A DNA stretch of 64,000 bases from Rhodococcoides corynebacterioides. Lineage in GTDB: Bacteria; Actinomycetota; Actinomycetes; Mycobacteriales; Mycobacteriaceae. Position numbers and translations under genes: made by a program. The DNA lies in the NCBI RefSeq assembly GCF_019834675.1, contig NZ_JABUBU010000007.1, forward strand, positions 1-64,000, in the 5' to 3' direction. Shown here one piece after another: positions 45,274-53,789 of this stretch. The notes below the pieces were generated by a model. It was not told where the DNA came from. It saw only the letters and a list, made by a program, of their open reading frames with translations, and ran no database searches. Each line of letters opens with the position of its first letter. Positions within the stretch are counted from its first letter, which is position 1.

Positions 45274-46458
45274 TCAGGCCAGCGCGCTCCACGACTGCCA
45301 GGTGGACCAGTCCACCGCCCAATCGTAGATGTCGCCGTCGGCCGCCGACAGGTCGATCCGCGTGCCGCTGACCTCCACGGGGTCGCCGTACATCGCCATC
45401 TGGAAGTACGTCTGCGCGTCCTCCGTCGAGAGGTTGATGCAGCCGTTGGTGACGTTCGACGAGCCCTGCACGCCGGTGGTCAGCGGGTTCGCGTGGATGA
45501 ACTCGCCGTTGTTGGAGATGCGGGTGGCCCAGCGTTCCCGCACGTTCTCGTAGTACGGCGGGTTGGACATGAGGAAGTCCTCGTACTTCTCGGTGACCAC
45601 GTGGATGCCGCTGCGGGTGACGTTGCGGTCCTCGTTGCCCTGGCCGTAGCTCACCGGGATGTCCATGACGGTCTCGCCGTCGCGGACCACCTGCATGCGG
45701 TGGCTGGTCGCGTCGGCGACGACGCGCTGGTTGCGGCCGATGGAGAAGTCGAGCGTGACGTCGGACTCGCCGTAGGCGCCGTCGCCGTACGCCAGCCCGT
45801 ACAGCTTGGCGTCGACGTGCACGGCGGTGCCGGGCGCCCAGTAGTTCTGCGGGCGCCAGTGCAGGCGCGAGCCCTGCTCGTCCGGCAGCCAGGCCCACGA
45901 TCCGACGGTCGGCGGCGTCGTGGTCACCGTGATCGCCTTCTCGACGGCGGCCTTGTCGGTGACGACGTCGTCGAACGTCAGGATGATCGGCGCCGCGACG
46001 CCGACGGTCTGACCGTCGCCGATGTTGGTGGCGACGGACGTGACCGACGACGGATCCACGGTGGTCACCGTGCCCTCGACCGGCACCGTCTTGCCGTCGG
46101 TCCCGACGGCGGAGCCGGACCAGGTGTAGCGCGCGCCGTAGCCGAGGGGCTCCCCGACGGTGAACGTGGTGGACGACGGATCGAGCGAGCCGGCCACCGC
46201 GCGCCCGTCGGCGGTGGTGAGGGCGACGCCCTGCAGCGTGCCGTCCGTGACGGACACCGAGATCGGCGCCGTCGGCGCGACGTCCGTGGCGGCGGGTCCG
46301 GGGGTGTACGTCACCTGCGCGACGGGAGCGGCCTCGGTGGTCGGTGCCGCCGCCTGTCCGCCGCCGGACGATCCCCCCACCGTGCATCCCGCCACCAGCG
46401 CGACGACGGCGAGCAGAGCCGTGATCACCAGAGCGAGCGAGAAACGAATCCTGTTCAC
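45274..46458 (-). CDS. L,D-transpeptidase lipoprotein (LdtMt5/LprQ, Rv0483-type)
   Basis: A 394-residue exported enzyme that makes 3-3 crosslinks in peptidoglycan. The signal with lipobox LVAGC (C25) gives a lipid anchor. Two Ig-like domains (about 60-260) follow, then the YkuD domain with FIHANP (H322) and the nucleophile in [10 protein letters not shown] (C340). The residue before Gly-Cys is Asn where most L,D-transpeptidases have His. The GTG at 46458 is the only start directly before the signal. It is next to murB, another wall gene. Confidence 0.92.
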   Translation of the reverse strand: MNRIRFSLALVITALLAVVALVAGCTVGGSSGGGQAAAPTTEAAPVAQVTYTPGPAATDVAPTAPISVSVTDGTLQGVALTTADGRAVAGSLDPSSTTFTVGEPLGYGARYTWSGSAVGTDGKTVPVEGTVTTVDPSSVTSVATNIGDGQTVGVAAPIILTFDDVVTDKAAVEKAITVTTTPPTVGSWAWLPDEQGSRLHWRPQNYWAPGTAVHVDAKLYGLAYGDGAYGESDVTLDFSIGRNQRVVADATSHRMQVVRDGETVMDIPVSYGQGNEDRNVTRSGIHVVTEKYEDFLMSNPPYYENVRERWATRISNNGEFIHANPLTTGVQGSSNVTNGCINLSTEDAQTYFQMAMYGDPVEVSGTRIDLSAADGDIYDWAVDWSTWQSWSALA

Positions 46459-46489
46459 TCGGACCAGGATACCGCCGGGTACGACACGC

Positions 46490-47551
46490 TCAGTCCAGCG
46501 AGCAGTTGACCAGACGGCATTCCGGGGTGAGCGTGATGCCGTACTTCTCCCGCACCCCGGCACGCACGTGCGAGGCGAGCGCGACGACGTCGGCGGCCGT
46601 GGCGTCGCCCCGATTGGTGATCGCGAGGACGTGCCGGGTGGACAGCGTCGCGGTCCCGCGACCGAAGTCCGCGCCGTAGCCCCGGTGGAACCCGGCGTGC
46701 TCGATCAGCCACGCCGCGCTCAGCTTGATGCCCTTCGGGTCCGTGAACTGCGGCGATCCGAGCGCCTCGGCGGGGACGGACTCCACGATGGGGTTGAGGA
46801 AGAAGGATCCGACGCTCCAGGAATCCTGCTCGGCGACGTTCCAGACCATGCCGCGGTCGGTGCGCAGAGCCAGAACGGCGTCGCGGACCTCGCTGGCGGA
46901 GACGCTGTCGCCGATCCGCACGCCGAGTCGCTCGGCGAGGGCCGCGTACCGCACGGGCGCGGACATCTCGCTGCGGCGGAACCGGAACGTGACATCCACC
47001 ACGACGTAGCGGTCGGTGTACTTGAAGGCCGACGAGCGGTGCGATCCGAAGCCGCAGCGTGCGTTGTCCCAGACCTCGACCTCGCCGGTCTGCCGGTCGA
47101 GGACGGTCACCGTCTCGAGCCACTCCGACGTCGACGTTCCGTAGGCGCCGACGTCCTGCACCGGGGTTCCGCCGGCCGTGCCGGGAATGCCGGACAGTGC
47201 CTCGGGACCGGCCAGACCGTGGTCGAGGGCCGTGCGGACCACCAGATCCCACTCGACCCCGGCGTCGACGCGAATCCGCGTGTCGTCGACCTCGAGGCCC
47301 GTCGTCGCGATCCGCACGACGGTGCCGTCGAAACCCTCGTCGCCGACCAGCAGGTTCGACCCGCCGCCGAGCAGCAGCATCGGCGTGCCCGCCGCGTCGG
47401 CCTCCCGCACCGCACGCACCAGGTCGGCGGACGTGGTGGTGGTCACGAGGTGCCCGATGGGGCCGCCGACGCGAATGGTGGTGAGGTCCCGGAAGCACAC
47501 GGGGTCTCCGGTGCTCGGGCCCGTCTCGAGGGGTGCGGTACTGCTGGTCAC
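46490..47551 (-). CDS. murB: UDP-N-acetylenolpyruvoylglucosamine reductase
   Basis: A 353-residue FAD/NADPH enzyme that makes UDP-MurNAc for peptidoglycan. It shows [52 protein letters not shown] and the catalytic Ser/Glu region near [12 protein letters not shown]. The GTG at 47551 lies 7 nt from a TACCGT box, fitting a leaderless mRNA. It is upstream of the L,D-transpeptidase gene on the same strand with a 31-bp gap. Confidence 0.96.
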   Translation of the reverse strand: MTSSTAPLETGPSTGDPVCFRDLTTIRVGGPIGHLVTTTTSADLVRAVREADAAGTPMLLLGGGSNLLVGDEGFDGTVVRIATTGLEVDDTRIRVDAGVEWDLVVRTALDHGLAGPEALSGIPGTAGGTPVQDVGAYGTSTSEWLETVTVLDRQTGEVEVWDNARCGFGSHRSSAFKYTDRYVVVDVTFRFRRSEMSAPVRYAALAERLGVRIGDSVSASEVRDAVLALRTDRGMVWNVAEQDSWSVGSFFLNPIVESVPAEALGSPQFTDPKGIKLSAAWLIEHAGFHRGYGADFGRGTATLSTRHVLAITNRGDATAADVVALASHVRAGVREKYGITLTPECRLVNCSLD

Positions 47552-47558
47552 CGGTGAG

Positions 47559-47564
47559 ACGGTA
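47559..47564 (-). promoter_or_regulatory. -10 box of a leaderless promoter for murB
   Basis: TACCGT on the minus strand is 7 nt from the GTG at 47551. It lies in an 88-bp divergent region shared with the MBL/Rieske gene. Confidence 0.5.
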
Positions 47565-47639
47565 CCCGGCTGGTCGGGAGCATCGCACCGTCGCGCCTAC
47601 CATGGAGGGGATTCAGCGTCAGCTCTTCGGGAGGATCAC

Positions 47640-49214
47640 GTGCAGGTCACCAGCGTCGGACACGCCGGGTTCCACATCACGACAACGGCCGGAACCATTC
47701 TGTGCGATCCGTGGGTGAACCCTGCCTACTTCACGTCGTGGTTCCCGTTTCCGGACAATTCGCAGCTCGACTGGGACACCCTCGGCGACTGCGACTACCT
47801 CTACGTCTCGCACCTGCACAAGGACCACTTCGATCCGAAGCATCTCGCGGCGCACGTGAACAAGGACGCCGTGGTCCTGCTCCCCGACTACCCGGTGCCG
47901 GACCTCAAGACCGAACTCGAGAAGCTCGGCTTCCACACCTTCGTCGAGACCACCGACTCGGTGAAGCAGACGGTGTCCGGGCCGAAGGGTGACCTCGACG
48001 TCATGATCGTGGCGCTGCGGGCGCCCGCCGACGGGCCCATCGGCGATTCCGGCCTCATCGTGAGCGACGGCGAGACCGTCGCGTTCAACATGAACGACGC
48101 GCGCCCGGTGGACCTGGACATGATCACCGAGGCCTTCGGCCACGTCGACGTCCACATGCTGCAGTACTCCGGCGCCATCTGGTACCCGATGGTCTACGAC
48201 ATGCCCCAGCGCGCCAAGGATGCCTTCGGCACCCAGAAGCGGCAGCGGCAGATGGACCGGTGTCGGCAGTACATCGAGCAGGTCGGCGCCACCTGGGTCA
48301 TCCCGTCCGCCGGCCCGCCCTGCTTCCTCGACGACGAGCTGCGCGGCCTCAACGACGTCTACGACGACCCGGCCAACATCTTCCCCGACCAGATGGTCTT
48401 CCTCGATCAGATGCGCAAGCACGGACACGAGAAGGGCCTGCTGATGATGCCCGGCACCACCGCCGACTTCACCGGGTCCGAGCTGAACGAGCTGGTCCAC
48501 CCGCTGCCCACCGACCAGGTCGAGGCCATCTTCACCACCGGCAAGGCCGACTACATCGAGGCCTACGCGCAGCGTCAGGCCGACGTGATCGCCGCCGAAA
48601 AGGCCGCCTGGGCACCCGCCGAGGGCGAGCCGCTGCTCGGCCCGCTGCGCGAGCTGTTCGAGCCGATCATGGCCCAGACCGACCAGATCTGCGACGGCAT
48701 CGGCTACCCCGTGGAGCTGAATCTGCGGGGTGCGGACCGGGTGGTGCTCGACTTCCCCAAGCGCATCGTGCGCGAGCCCATCCAGAACGAGAAGTTCCGC
48801 TACTCCTTCGAGATTCCCGCCGAACTGGTGCGCACGGTCGTGCGCGACGACGAGCCGGACTGGGTCAACTCGATCTTCCTGTCCACCCGGTTCCAGGCCA
48901 AGCGTGTCGGCGGCTACAACGAGTTCCTCTACACGTTCTTCAAGTGCCTCACCGACGAGCGCATCGCCTACGCCGACGGCTGGTTCGCCGAGGCGCACGA
49001 CGATTCGGCCACCATCGTCAAGGACGGCTGGGAGATCCAGCGTCGGTGCCCGCACCTCAAGGCGGATCTGGGCAAGTTCGGCGTGATCAGCGACAACGGG
49101 CGAGGCAAGACCCTGACCTGCAACCTGCACGGCTGGGACTGGAACCTCGAGACGGGGAAGTGCCTGACCTCCAAGGGTCACGAGCTGCGGTCGCGGAAGG
49201 TCGAGCAGAACTAG
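47640..49214 (+). CDS. metallo-beta-lactamase / Rieske [2Fe-2S] fusion protein (Rv3818-type)
   Basis: A 524-residue two-domain protein. The N-terminal MBL fold has SHLHKDHFD (HxHxDH, 58-63), like UlaG-type hydrolases. The C-terminal Rieske domain has CPH (C470, H472) and CNLH (C494, H497). Vertebrate-type CMP-Neu5Ac hydroxylase joins the same two domains in the reverse order. GGGAGG 5 nt before the GTG fixes the start. The reaction is unknown; an oxygenase is likely. Its stop shares CTAG with the convergent glycosyltransferase gene. Confidence 0.88.
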   Translation: MQVTSVGHAGFHITTTAGTILCDPWVNPAYFTSWFPFPDNSQLDWDTLGDCDYLYVSHLHKDHFDPKHLAAHVNKDAVVLLPDYPVPDLKTELEKLGFHTFVETTDSVKQTVSGPKGDLDVMIVALRAPADGPIGDSGLIVSDGETVAFNMNDARPVDLDMITEAFGHVDVHMLQYSGAIWYPMVYDMPQRAKDAFGTQKRQRQMDRCRQYIEQVGATWVIPSAGPPCFLDDELRGLNDVYDDPANIFPDQMVFLDQMRKHGHEKGLLMMPGTTADFTGSELNELVHPLPTDQVEAIFTTGKADYIEAYAQRQADVIAAEKAAWAPAEGEPLLGPLRELFEPIMAQTDQICDGIGYPVELNLRGADRVVLDFPKRIVREPIQNEKFRYSFEIPAELVRTVVRDDEPDWVNSIFLSTRFQAKRVGGYNEFLYTFFKCLTDERIAYADGWFAEAHDDSATIVKDGWEIQRRCPHLKADLGKFGVISDNGRGKTLTCNLHGWDWNLETGKCLTSKGHELRSRKVEQN

Positions 49215-50857
49215 TTCGGCGGGGGCTGGTTCGACAGCACCCGGTACACGCGCCACGTCGGTTGATCGGCGCCGTCGTTGGGCACCTCGAGTTCGAGGCG
49301 CCCCACCTCGGAGCCGTTCTCCCACACCGTCGGGTAGCGCCGGTTGAGGGCGTCGGATTCGCCGCGCCCGGTGTTGGGGACCGTGAGCATCAACTGCACG
49401 CCTGCCTCGGCGGGATCGTTGAGCACCGTGGTGAAGTCCTCGTCCGAGGGCACCACGAACTGCCGGGGCCGCTGCGACGCCACGACCACGGCGAACCCGA
49501 ACACGGTGTCGGTGAGCACGGACCCGTCGGGCAGGTCGCGGGCGTCGAGGTAGTCCGCGAGGGCGCGTTCGGTGGAGAACGACGCGATGATCCGCTCGGC
49601 CTCGTCCGGCGGATCGCGGTCGAGCAGATGCCCGACGGCGTACTGCTGCGGCGACAAGGACGGCTGCAGCAGGACCGCGGTCGTGACCGGCAACGACGCC
49701 ACCGACAGGGCCACCGTTCCGGCGGCGACCACGCGGCGGAACCGGGTGCGATCGCGGGGTGACGCGGGTCCGATACGGTCGCGCGCGAACGCCCCGGGCC
49801 GTCGCGTCGGGACGGCGCCGCGGGCCGAGAGCACCTGCGCGCAGGCCACCGTCGCCAGCGGGATCGCCGCGACGAAGAAGCGCAGGAACCCGAACGTCGA
49901 TCCGGCGACATACGTGATCGCCTGGAAGGCGAGGACGGACCCGAACAGCGCCGGCCCCACCAGGAACTCGGCGTCCCGGCGCCGCCACGACAGGCCCGCG
50001 ACGCTCGGAACCAGCAACGGAATCGCCGGGCCCAGGGCGAGCACCGCGGTCAGGACGTAGGCGGTGTTGCCCAGCGGGTCGCCGCTGGGTCCGCCGGACT
50101 GCTCGAGAATCGCCGCGTTGCCGTACGCGGAGGAGAACTGGGCGAACGCCTGGCCGGTGATCAGCCAACTCGTCGCCGCCCACACCAGGAACGCGATCAG
50201 GCCGGGCCCGGCGACCAGGACGGCGTCGAGGACGGCGCGGCGCACCGTTGTCCCCCGGTGCGCCCACCCTCGTCGCAGCAGGGTGACGCCGAAGACCAGG
50301 CCGGCGGCCGCCGCGACCGCCGCGACGGCGTCGTACCGGGTCAGGTAGGCGAAAGCGAGTGCGATGCCGGCCAGCAGCAGATCGTGCACGTCGTCCGTCG
50401 AGATCCACCGCACCAGACGGCGCACCGTCCAGACGAGGAAGAACAGGAAGATCGCCTCGCTCATGCCGTTGGCGGCGTAGAGGACGATCATCGGGTTGAT
50501 CGCGAACACCGCGGTGAGCGCGGCGGTCTGCACCCGGCCGAGTCCGCGATCGCGGCAGATGCCGCGAATCTGGACCACCGCACCGGCCATGAACAGGGCC
50601 GAGACGACGACGGCCGACAGGTTCCAGCGGGTGATGGCCGGGACCACCTCGGCGAACGCCACCAGCGGCAGCTGCAGCAACGCGGTGAGCGGGGTGAACA
50701 CGAACCCGATGGCCGAGACGTGCGGATCGCGGCTGTGCAGGACGGCCTGCGCCGCGTAGGTGCGGCTGAGGGCGTCGCCCATCAGCCACCCGAACCGCAC
50801 CGCCAGGACCGCCCCCACCGCGAGGTACGCCGCCGACAGCGCGGCGAACAACCTCAC
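49211..50857 (-). CDS. polytopic GT39/GT87-like membrane glycosyltransferase
   Basis: A 548-residue integral membrane protein with about ten helices and a soluble C-terminal part (from about residue 425). An acidic pair in the first loop (GWLMGDALSRTYAAQAVLHS) and the DPH motif that follows resemble the GT-C fold, which uses polyprenyl-phosphate sugars. It would add sugars outside the membrane. The GTG at 50857 overlaps the GT2 stop (GTGA). Last gene of the surface-polysaccharide operon. Sugar and acceptor are unknown. Confidence 0.8.
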   Translation of the reverse strand: MRLFAALSAAYLAVGAVLAVRFGWLMGDALSRTYAAQAVLHSRDPHVSAIGFVFTPLTALLQLPLVAFAEVVPAITRWNLSAVVVSALFMAGAVVQIRGICRDRGLGRVQTAALTAVFAINPMIVLYAANGMSEAIFLFFLVWTVRRLVRWISTDDVHDLLLAGIALAFAYLTRYDAVAAVAAAAGLVFGVTLLRRGWAHRGTTVRRAVLDAVLVAGPGLIAFLVWAATSWLITGQAFAQFSSAYGNAAILEQSGGPSGDPLGNTAYVLTAVLALGPAIPLLVPSVAGLSWRRRDAEFLVGPALFGSVLAFQAITYVAGSTFGFLRFFVAAIPLATVACAQVLSARGAVPTRRPGAFARDRIGPASPRDRTRFRRVVAAGTVALSVASLPVTTAVLLQPSLSPQQYAVGHLLDRDPPDEAERIIASFSTERALADYLDARDLPDGSVLTDTVFGFAVVVASQRPRQFVVPSDEDFTTVLNDPAEAGVQLMLTVPNTGRGESDALNRRYPTVWENGSEVGRLELEVPNDGADQPTWRVYRVLSNQPPPN

Positions 50858-52335
50858 GTCGGATCCCCGTTCGAGGTCGGGGCCACCGGGGCCGACAGGC
50901 CATGGAAGGTCTTCTCCCAGTACGACGGGTTGCGCAGCAGCTGCCAGCATCCCTTGAGGGCTGCGACGCTCATCATCACCCAGTACAGCGGCATCGTCAG
51001 GCTCGGGACCAGCAGGTACGCGTTGCCGCTCTCCCGGCACGCGACCAGGTACATGTACACGGTGGCGACGTTGCCGACGATCATCGACACCAGCGAGAAG
51101 TAGTAGATGTACGGCGGGAACAGCTCGGCGATCGTCGACGGCTGACCGAGGAGCCAGGCCGCCGACAGCGACCAGAACGCCATGTTGATGCACGCCGTGA
51201 TCGGAGTGCCGGCGAGCAGCAACGTGAACCGGTACGTCCCCACCGGGCCCAGCGCGCGCCAGGTCCGGGCGGGCCGACGCATGTGCACCAGCCACGTCTG
51301 CAGGTAGCCCTTGTACCACCGGGAACGCTGGCGCACCCAGTTGATGGGGTCGCTGTTCGCCTCCTCGAGGGTGGTCGAGTCGAGCACCGCCGTCGAGTAT
51401 CCGGACGCGGCGATGCGCACCCCCAGGTCGGCGTCCTCGGTCACGTTGAACCCGTCCCAGGCGCCCACCTCCGCGATGACGTCGGCGCGAAGGTGGTTCG
51501 ACGTGCCGCCCAGCGGAATCGGCGACCTGCTCTTCATCAGTCCCGGCAGCAGATAGCCGAACCACAGCGCGTAGTCCGCCGTGAACCACCCGGTCAGCAG
51601 GTTCTGGGCTCCGTTGTGGAAAGCCAACTTCGCCTGCACGCACGCCACCGTCGACGGCAGCCGGGAGAACGCGACGACCACTCGCCGCAGCTGCAGCGGA
51701 TCCGGCTGGTCCTCGGCGTCGTAGATCGTCACGAGGTCGCCGGTGGCGAAGTGCAGGCCGTAGTTGCACGCCTTCGGCTTGGTCCGCGGGTCCGCGGCCG
51801 GCACCAGCAGCACCTCGACCACCTCGCTCAGCCCGGCGCGCCGTGCCGCCTCGATGGTGACGTCGTCGTCCTCCTCGAGCAGCAGCAGCACCTGCAGCTT
51901 GTCGGCGGGATACCGCAACGCGGACATGGCGGCGATGAGGTCGCCGACCACTTCCGGCTCGTCGTAGGCCGGGACCAGGATCGTGTAGGGGGGCAGGTCG
52001 GCGTCGGGCACCGCGAGCGCGTCCTCGTCCGAGACCGTGACGATCGCCGACGCGTCCAACCCCCGCGAGAACAGGAGGATCCGGTCGGCCATCGTCGCCA
52101 GGTAGCCCACCGTGCAGACGACGGTGATCACCGTGAGCGACGCGACCGGAGCCAGGACCAGCGCCGCGGCCGTCACCGCGACGACCACGAGCAGCACCGT
52201 GCGCTGCCACGGGACGAACGCCACCGCCGCGGACGCGAGCGGGTCGCGTCGGGCCAGGCCGTCGATCGCGTCGGCCAGCGCGGCCGCACGGAACTCGGGC
52301 GTCTCCGTCCCCACCCGCGGCGGTGTCCCGCTCAC
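50854..52335 (-). CDS. cellulose-synthase-like processive GT2 glycosyltransferase
   Basis: A 493-residue enzyme with helices at about 46-80 and four more near the C-terminus around a GT-A catalytic domain. The processive D,D,D,Q-x-x-RW set is complete: VPAYDEPE (about 121-128), IYDAEDQP (DAED 206-209), NVTEDADLG (TED 299-301) and QRSRW (336-340). No PilZ domain is present, so c-di-GMP control is not indicated. It should polymerise and extrude a beta-glycan. GTGA overlaps tie it to the exosortase-like and GT39-like genes. Confidence 0.9.
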   Translation of the reverse strand: MSGTPPRVGTETPEFRAAALADAIDGLARRDPLASAAVAFVPWQRTVLLVVVAVTAAALVLAPVASLTVITVVCTVGYLATMADRILLFSRGLDASAIVTVSDEDALAVPDADLPPYTILVPAYDEPEVVGDLIAAMSALRYPADKLQVLLLLEEDDDVTIEAARRAGLSEVVEVLLVPAADPRTKPKACNYGLHFATGDLVTIYDAEDQPDPLQLRRVVVAFSRLPSTVACVQAKLAFHNGAQNLLTGWFTADYALWFGYLLPGLMKSRSPIPLGGTSNHLRADVIAEVGAWDGFNVTEDADLGVRIAASGYSTAVLDSTTLEEANSDPINWVRQRSRWYKGYLQTWLVHMRRPARTWRALGPVGTYRFTLLLAGTPITACINMAFWSLSAAWLLGQPSTIAELFPPYIYYFSLVSMIVGNVATVYMYLVACRESGNAYLLVPSLTMPLYWVMMSVAALKGCWQLLRNPSYWEKTFHGLSAPVAPTSNGDPT

Positions 52336-53789
52336 GAGGCGTCCCCGACGACGGGCGGCCACTGTGCGGCCACCAGCGACCGCCCCACGCTCTCGAGCAG
52401 GTCGCGGTCGTCGTAGTCCGGACGATCGTCGCCGACCACGGTGTTGCCGCGCAGGAACACCGCGACCAGCGCCGACATGTTCGACGCCATCGACGGTTCC
52501 GGTTCGGGGAATCGCGCCGTCGGTTCGTGGTCGTCGACGGCGATGACGGTCACGCGTTGGTAGATCCCGTCGCGCACCCAGTCGAAGACCAGCTTGGTCC
52601 AGGTGAGCAGCAGACCGTCGTCGACCGACGTGTACAGCGAGCCCGTCACGCCGCGGCCCAGATCGACGGCGAGGGACGGACTGGTGCGCGTGCTGGACAG
52701 GCGGTACAGCGTGCGCTCGGGGTAGACACCCAGGCTCGCGCCGTTGGTGGTGCCGAGCGTGTCGACGACGACGGTCCGCGGACGCCCCTTGTCGTCCCAC
52801 GCCGGGTCGACGACGGCGGCCTGCCACTCCTGCCGGACGAGGGTGGCGCCCTGACCGAAGAACGACCGCACCCACGGATAGGAGCGGGACTCGATCTCCC
52901 GCCACCCGACGGGCACGGCGAGCGACGCCGTCCGACCGGGCGGGCCCGGCGTGGTCGGCGGGCCGACGACGGCGGGCAGGGGCAGTGCGAACAGCACACC
53001 CGCGGCGACCACGACGAGGGCGGCCGCTGCGCGCACCGACTTCGCCGACGGAGGCTGCACGGGCCGGCTCAGGACGCGCTTGGACCGGCCCCGCCGAGCA
53101 CGCAGGTAGAACACGGTGCCCGTGACGGCTGCGGCGCCCACCGTGGGGATCGCCTGCAGCCAGACGATGTGGATCGTCGGATCGACCGCCAGGACGACCC
53201 ACAGGACGGCGGCGCCGACGGACACCGTCACCACGGCGCCGGCCAGTCCTCGCCGCGTGGTCCGACCGACGGCGATGCCCCCGGCCGACCCCGCGACCAG
53301 CACGAGCACGAGGCCGTAGGCGAAGCGGCTGCCACCCAGCGCCACGGCGATCGTGCGGTACAGCACGGGCGAGAGCGCGACCACCAGAACCAGCAACGGC
53401 CAGAAACGCCCGACGGGCCGCAGGCCGAACAGCAGGATCGCCGCGCCGACCGCGAAGATCCCCGCGGCGGCGACGTCGATGTGCAGCAGGGCGTACTGGT
53501 CCGCGTAGCGCGGCAACCACAACGCCTGGACCGCCAGCGCGGCCAGGACCGCCAGCCCGCCCACGATGACGTCCGTCTGCCGATCGTGGATGGGCAGCTC
53601 ACCCGACCGTCGTCGGGCGATGCCCTGACCCGCGACCACGGCGAGCACCGGGACGACGACGAGGTAGCCGCTCACCGCGCCGCCGCGCGCCTCCTCCACC
53701 ACCCGTGACCACGTCGGCCAGAACGCCGCCACCACCGCGACGACCAGCAGCGCCCACCGGCCGACGAGGGTGCGGACCGCCGGGCTCAC
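52332..53789 (-). CDS. exosortase-like membrane protein without cysteine
   Basis: A 485-residue protein. About seven helices fill residues 8-235, with segments like exosortases (SGYLVVVPVLAVVAG near 40-54, RFWPLLVLVVALSPVLY near 128-144). A further helix lies at 253-272 and an extracytoplasmic domain of about 200 residues ends the protein (PVGWREIESRSYPWVRSFF onward). The catalytic cysteine of exosortases is absent; the whole protein has no Cys. The outer domain resembles EpsI only in position. GTGA overlaps on both sides couple it to the BcsB-like and GT2 genes. Function unknown; the family call is tentative. Confidence 0.6.
   Translation of the reverse strand: MSPAVRTLVGRWALLVVAVVAAFWPTWSRVVEEARGGAVSGYLVVVPVLAVVAGQGIARRRSGELPIHDRQTDVIVGGLAVLAALAVQALWLPRYADQYALLHIDVAAAGIFAVGAAILLFGLRPVGRFWPLLVLVVALSPVLYRTIAVALGGSRFAYGLVLVLVAGSAGGIAVGRTTRRGLAGAVVTVSVGAAVLWVVLAVDPTIHIVWLQAIPTVGAAAVTGTVFYLRARRGRSKRVLSRPVQPPSAKSVRAAAALVVVAAGVLFALPLPAVVGPPTTPGPPGRTASLAVPVGWREIESRSYPWVRSFFGQGATLVRQEWQAAVVDPAWDDKGRPRTVVVDTLGTTNGASLGVYPERTLYRLSSTRTSPSLAVDLGRGVTGSLYTSVDDGLLLTWTKLVFDWVRDGIYQRVTVIAVDDHEPTARFPEPEPSMASNMSALVAVFLRGNTVVGDDRPDYDDRDLLESVGRSLVAAQWPPVVGDAS

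Noticed and set aside
47619..50903. Very long minus-strand open frame of 1094 codons
   Set aside because: It runs antisense through the MBL/Rieske gene and out of frame through the glycosyltransferase gene, with Arg/Gly/Ala/Pro-rich composition typical of high-GC shadow frames.
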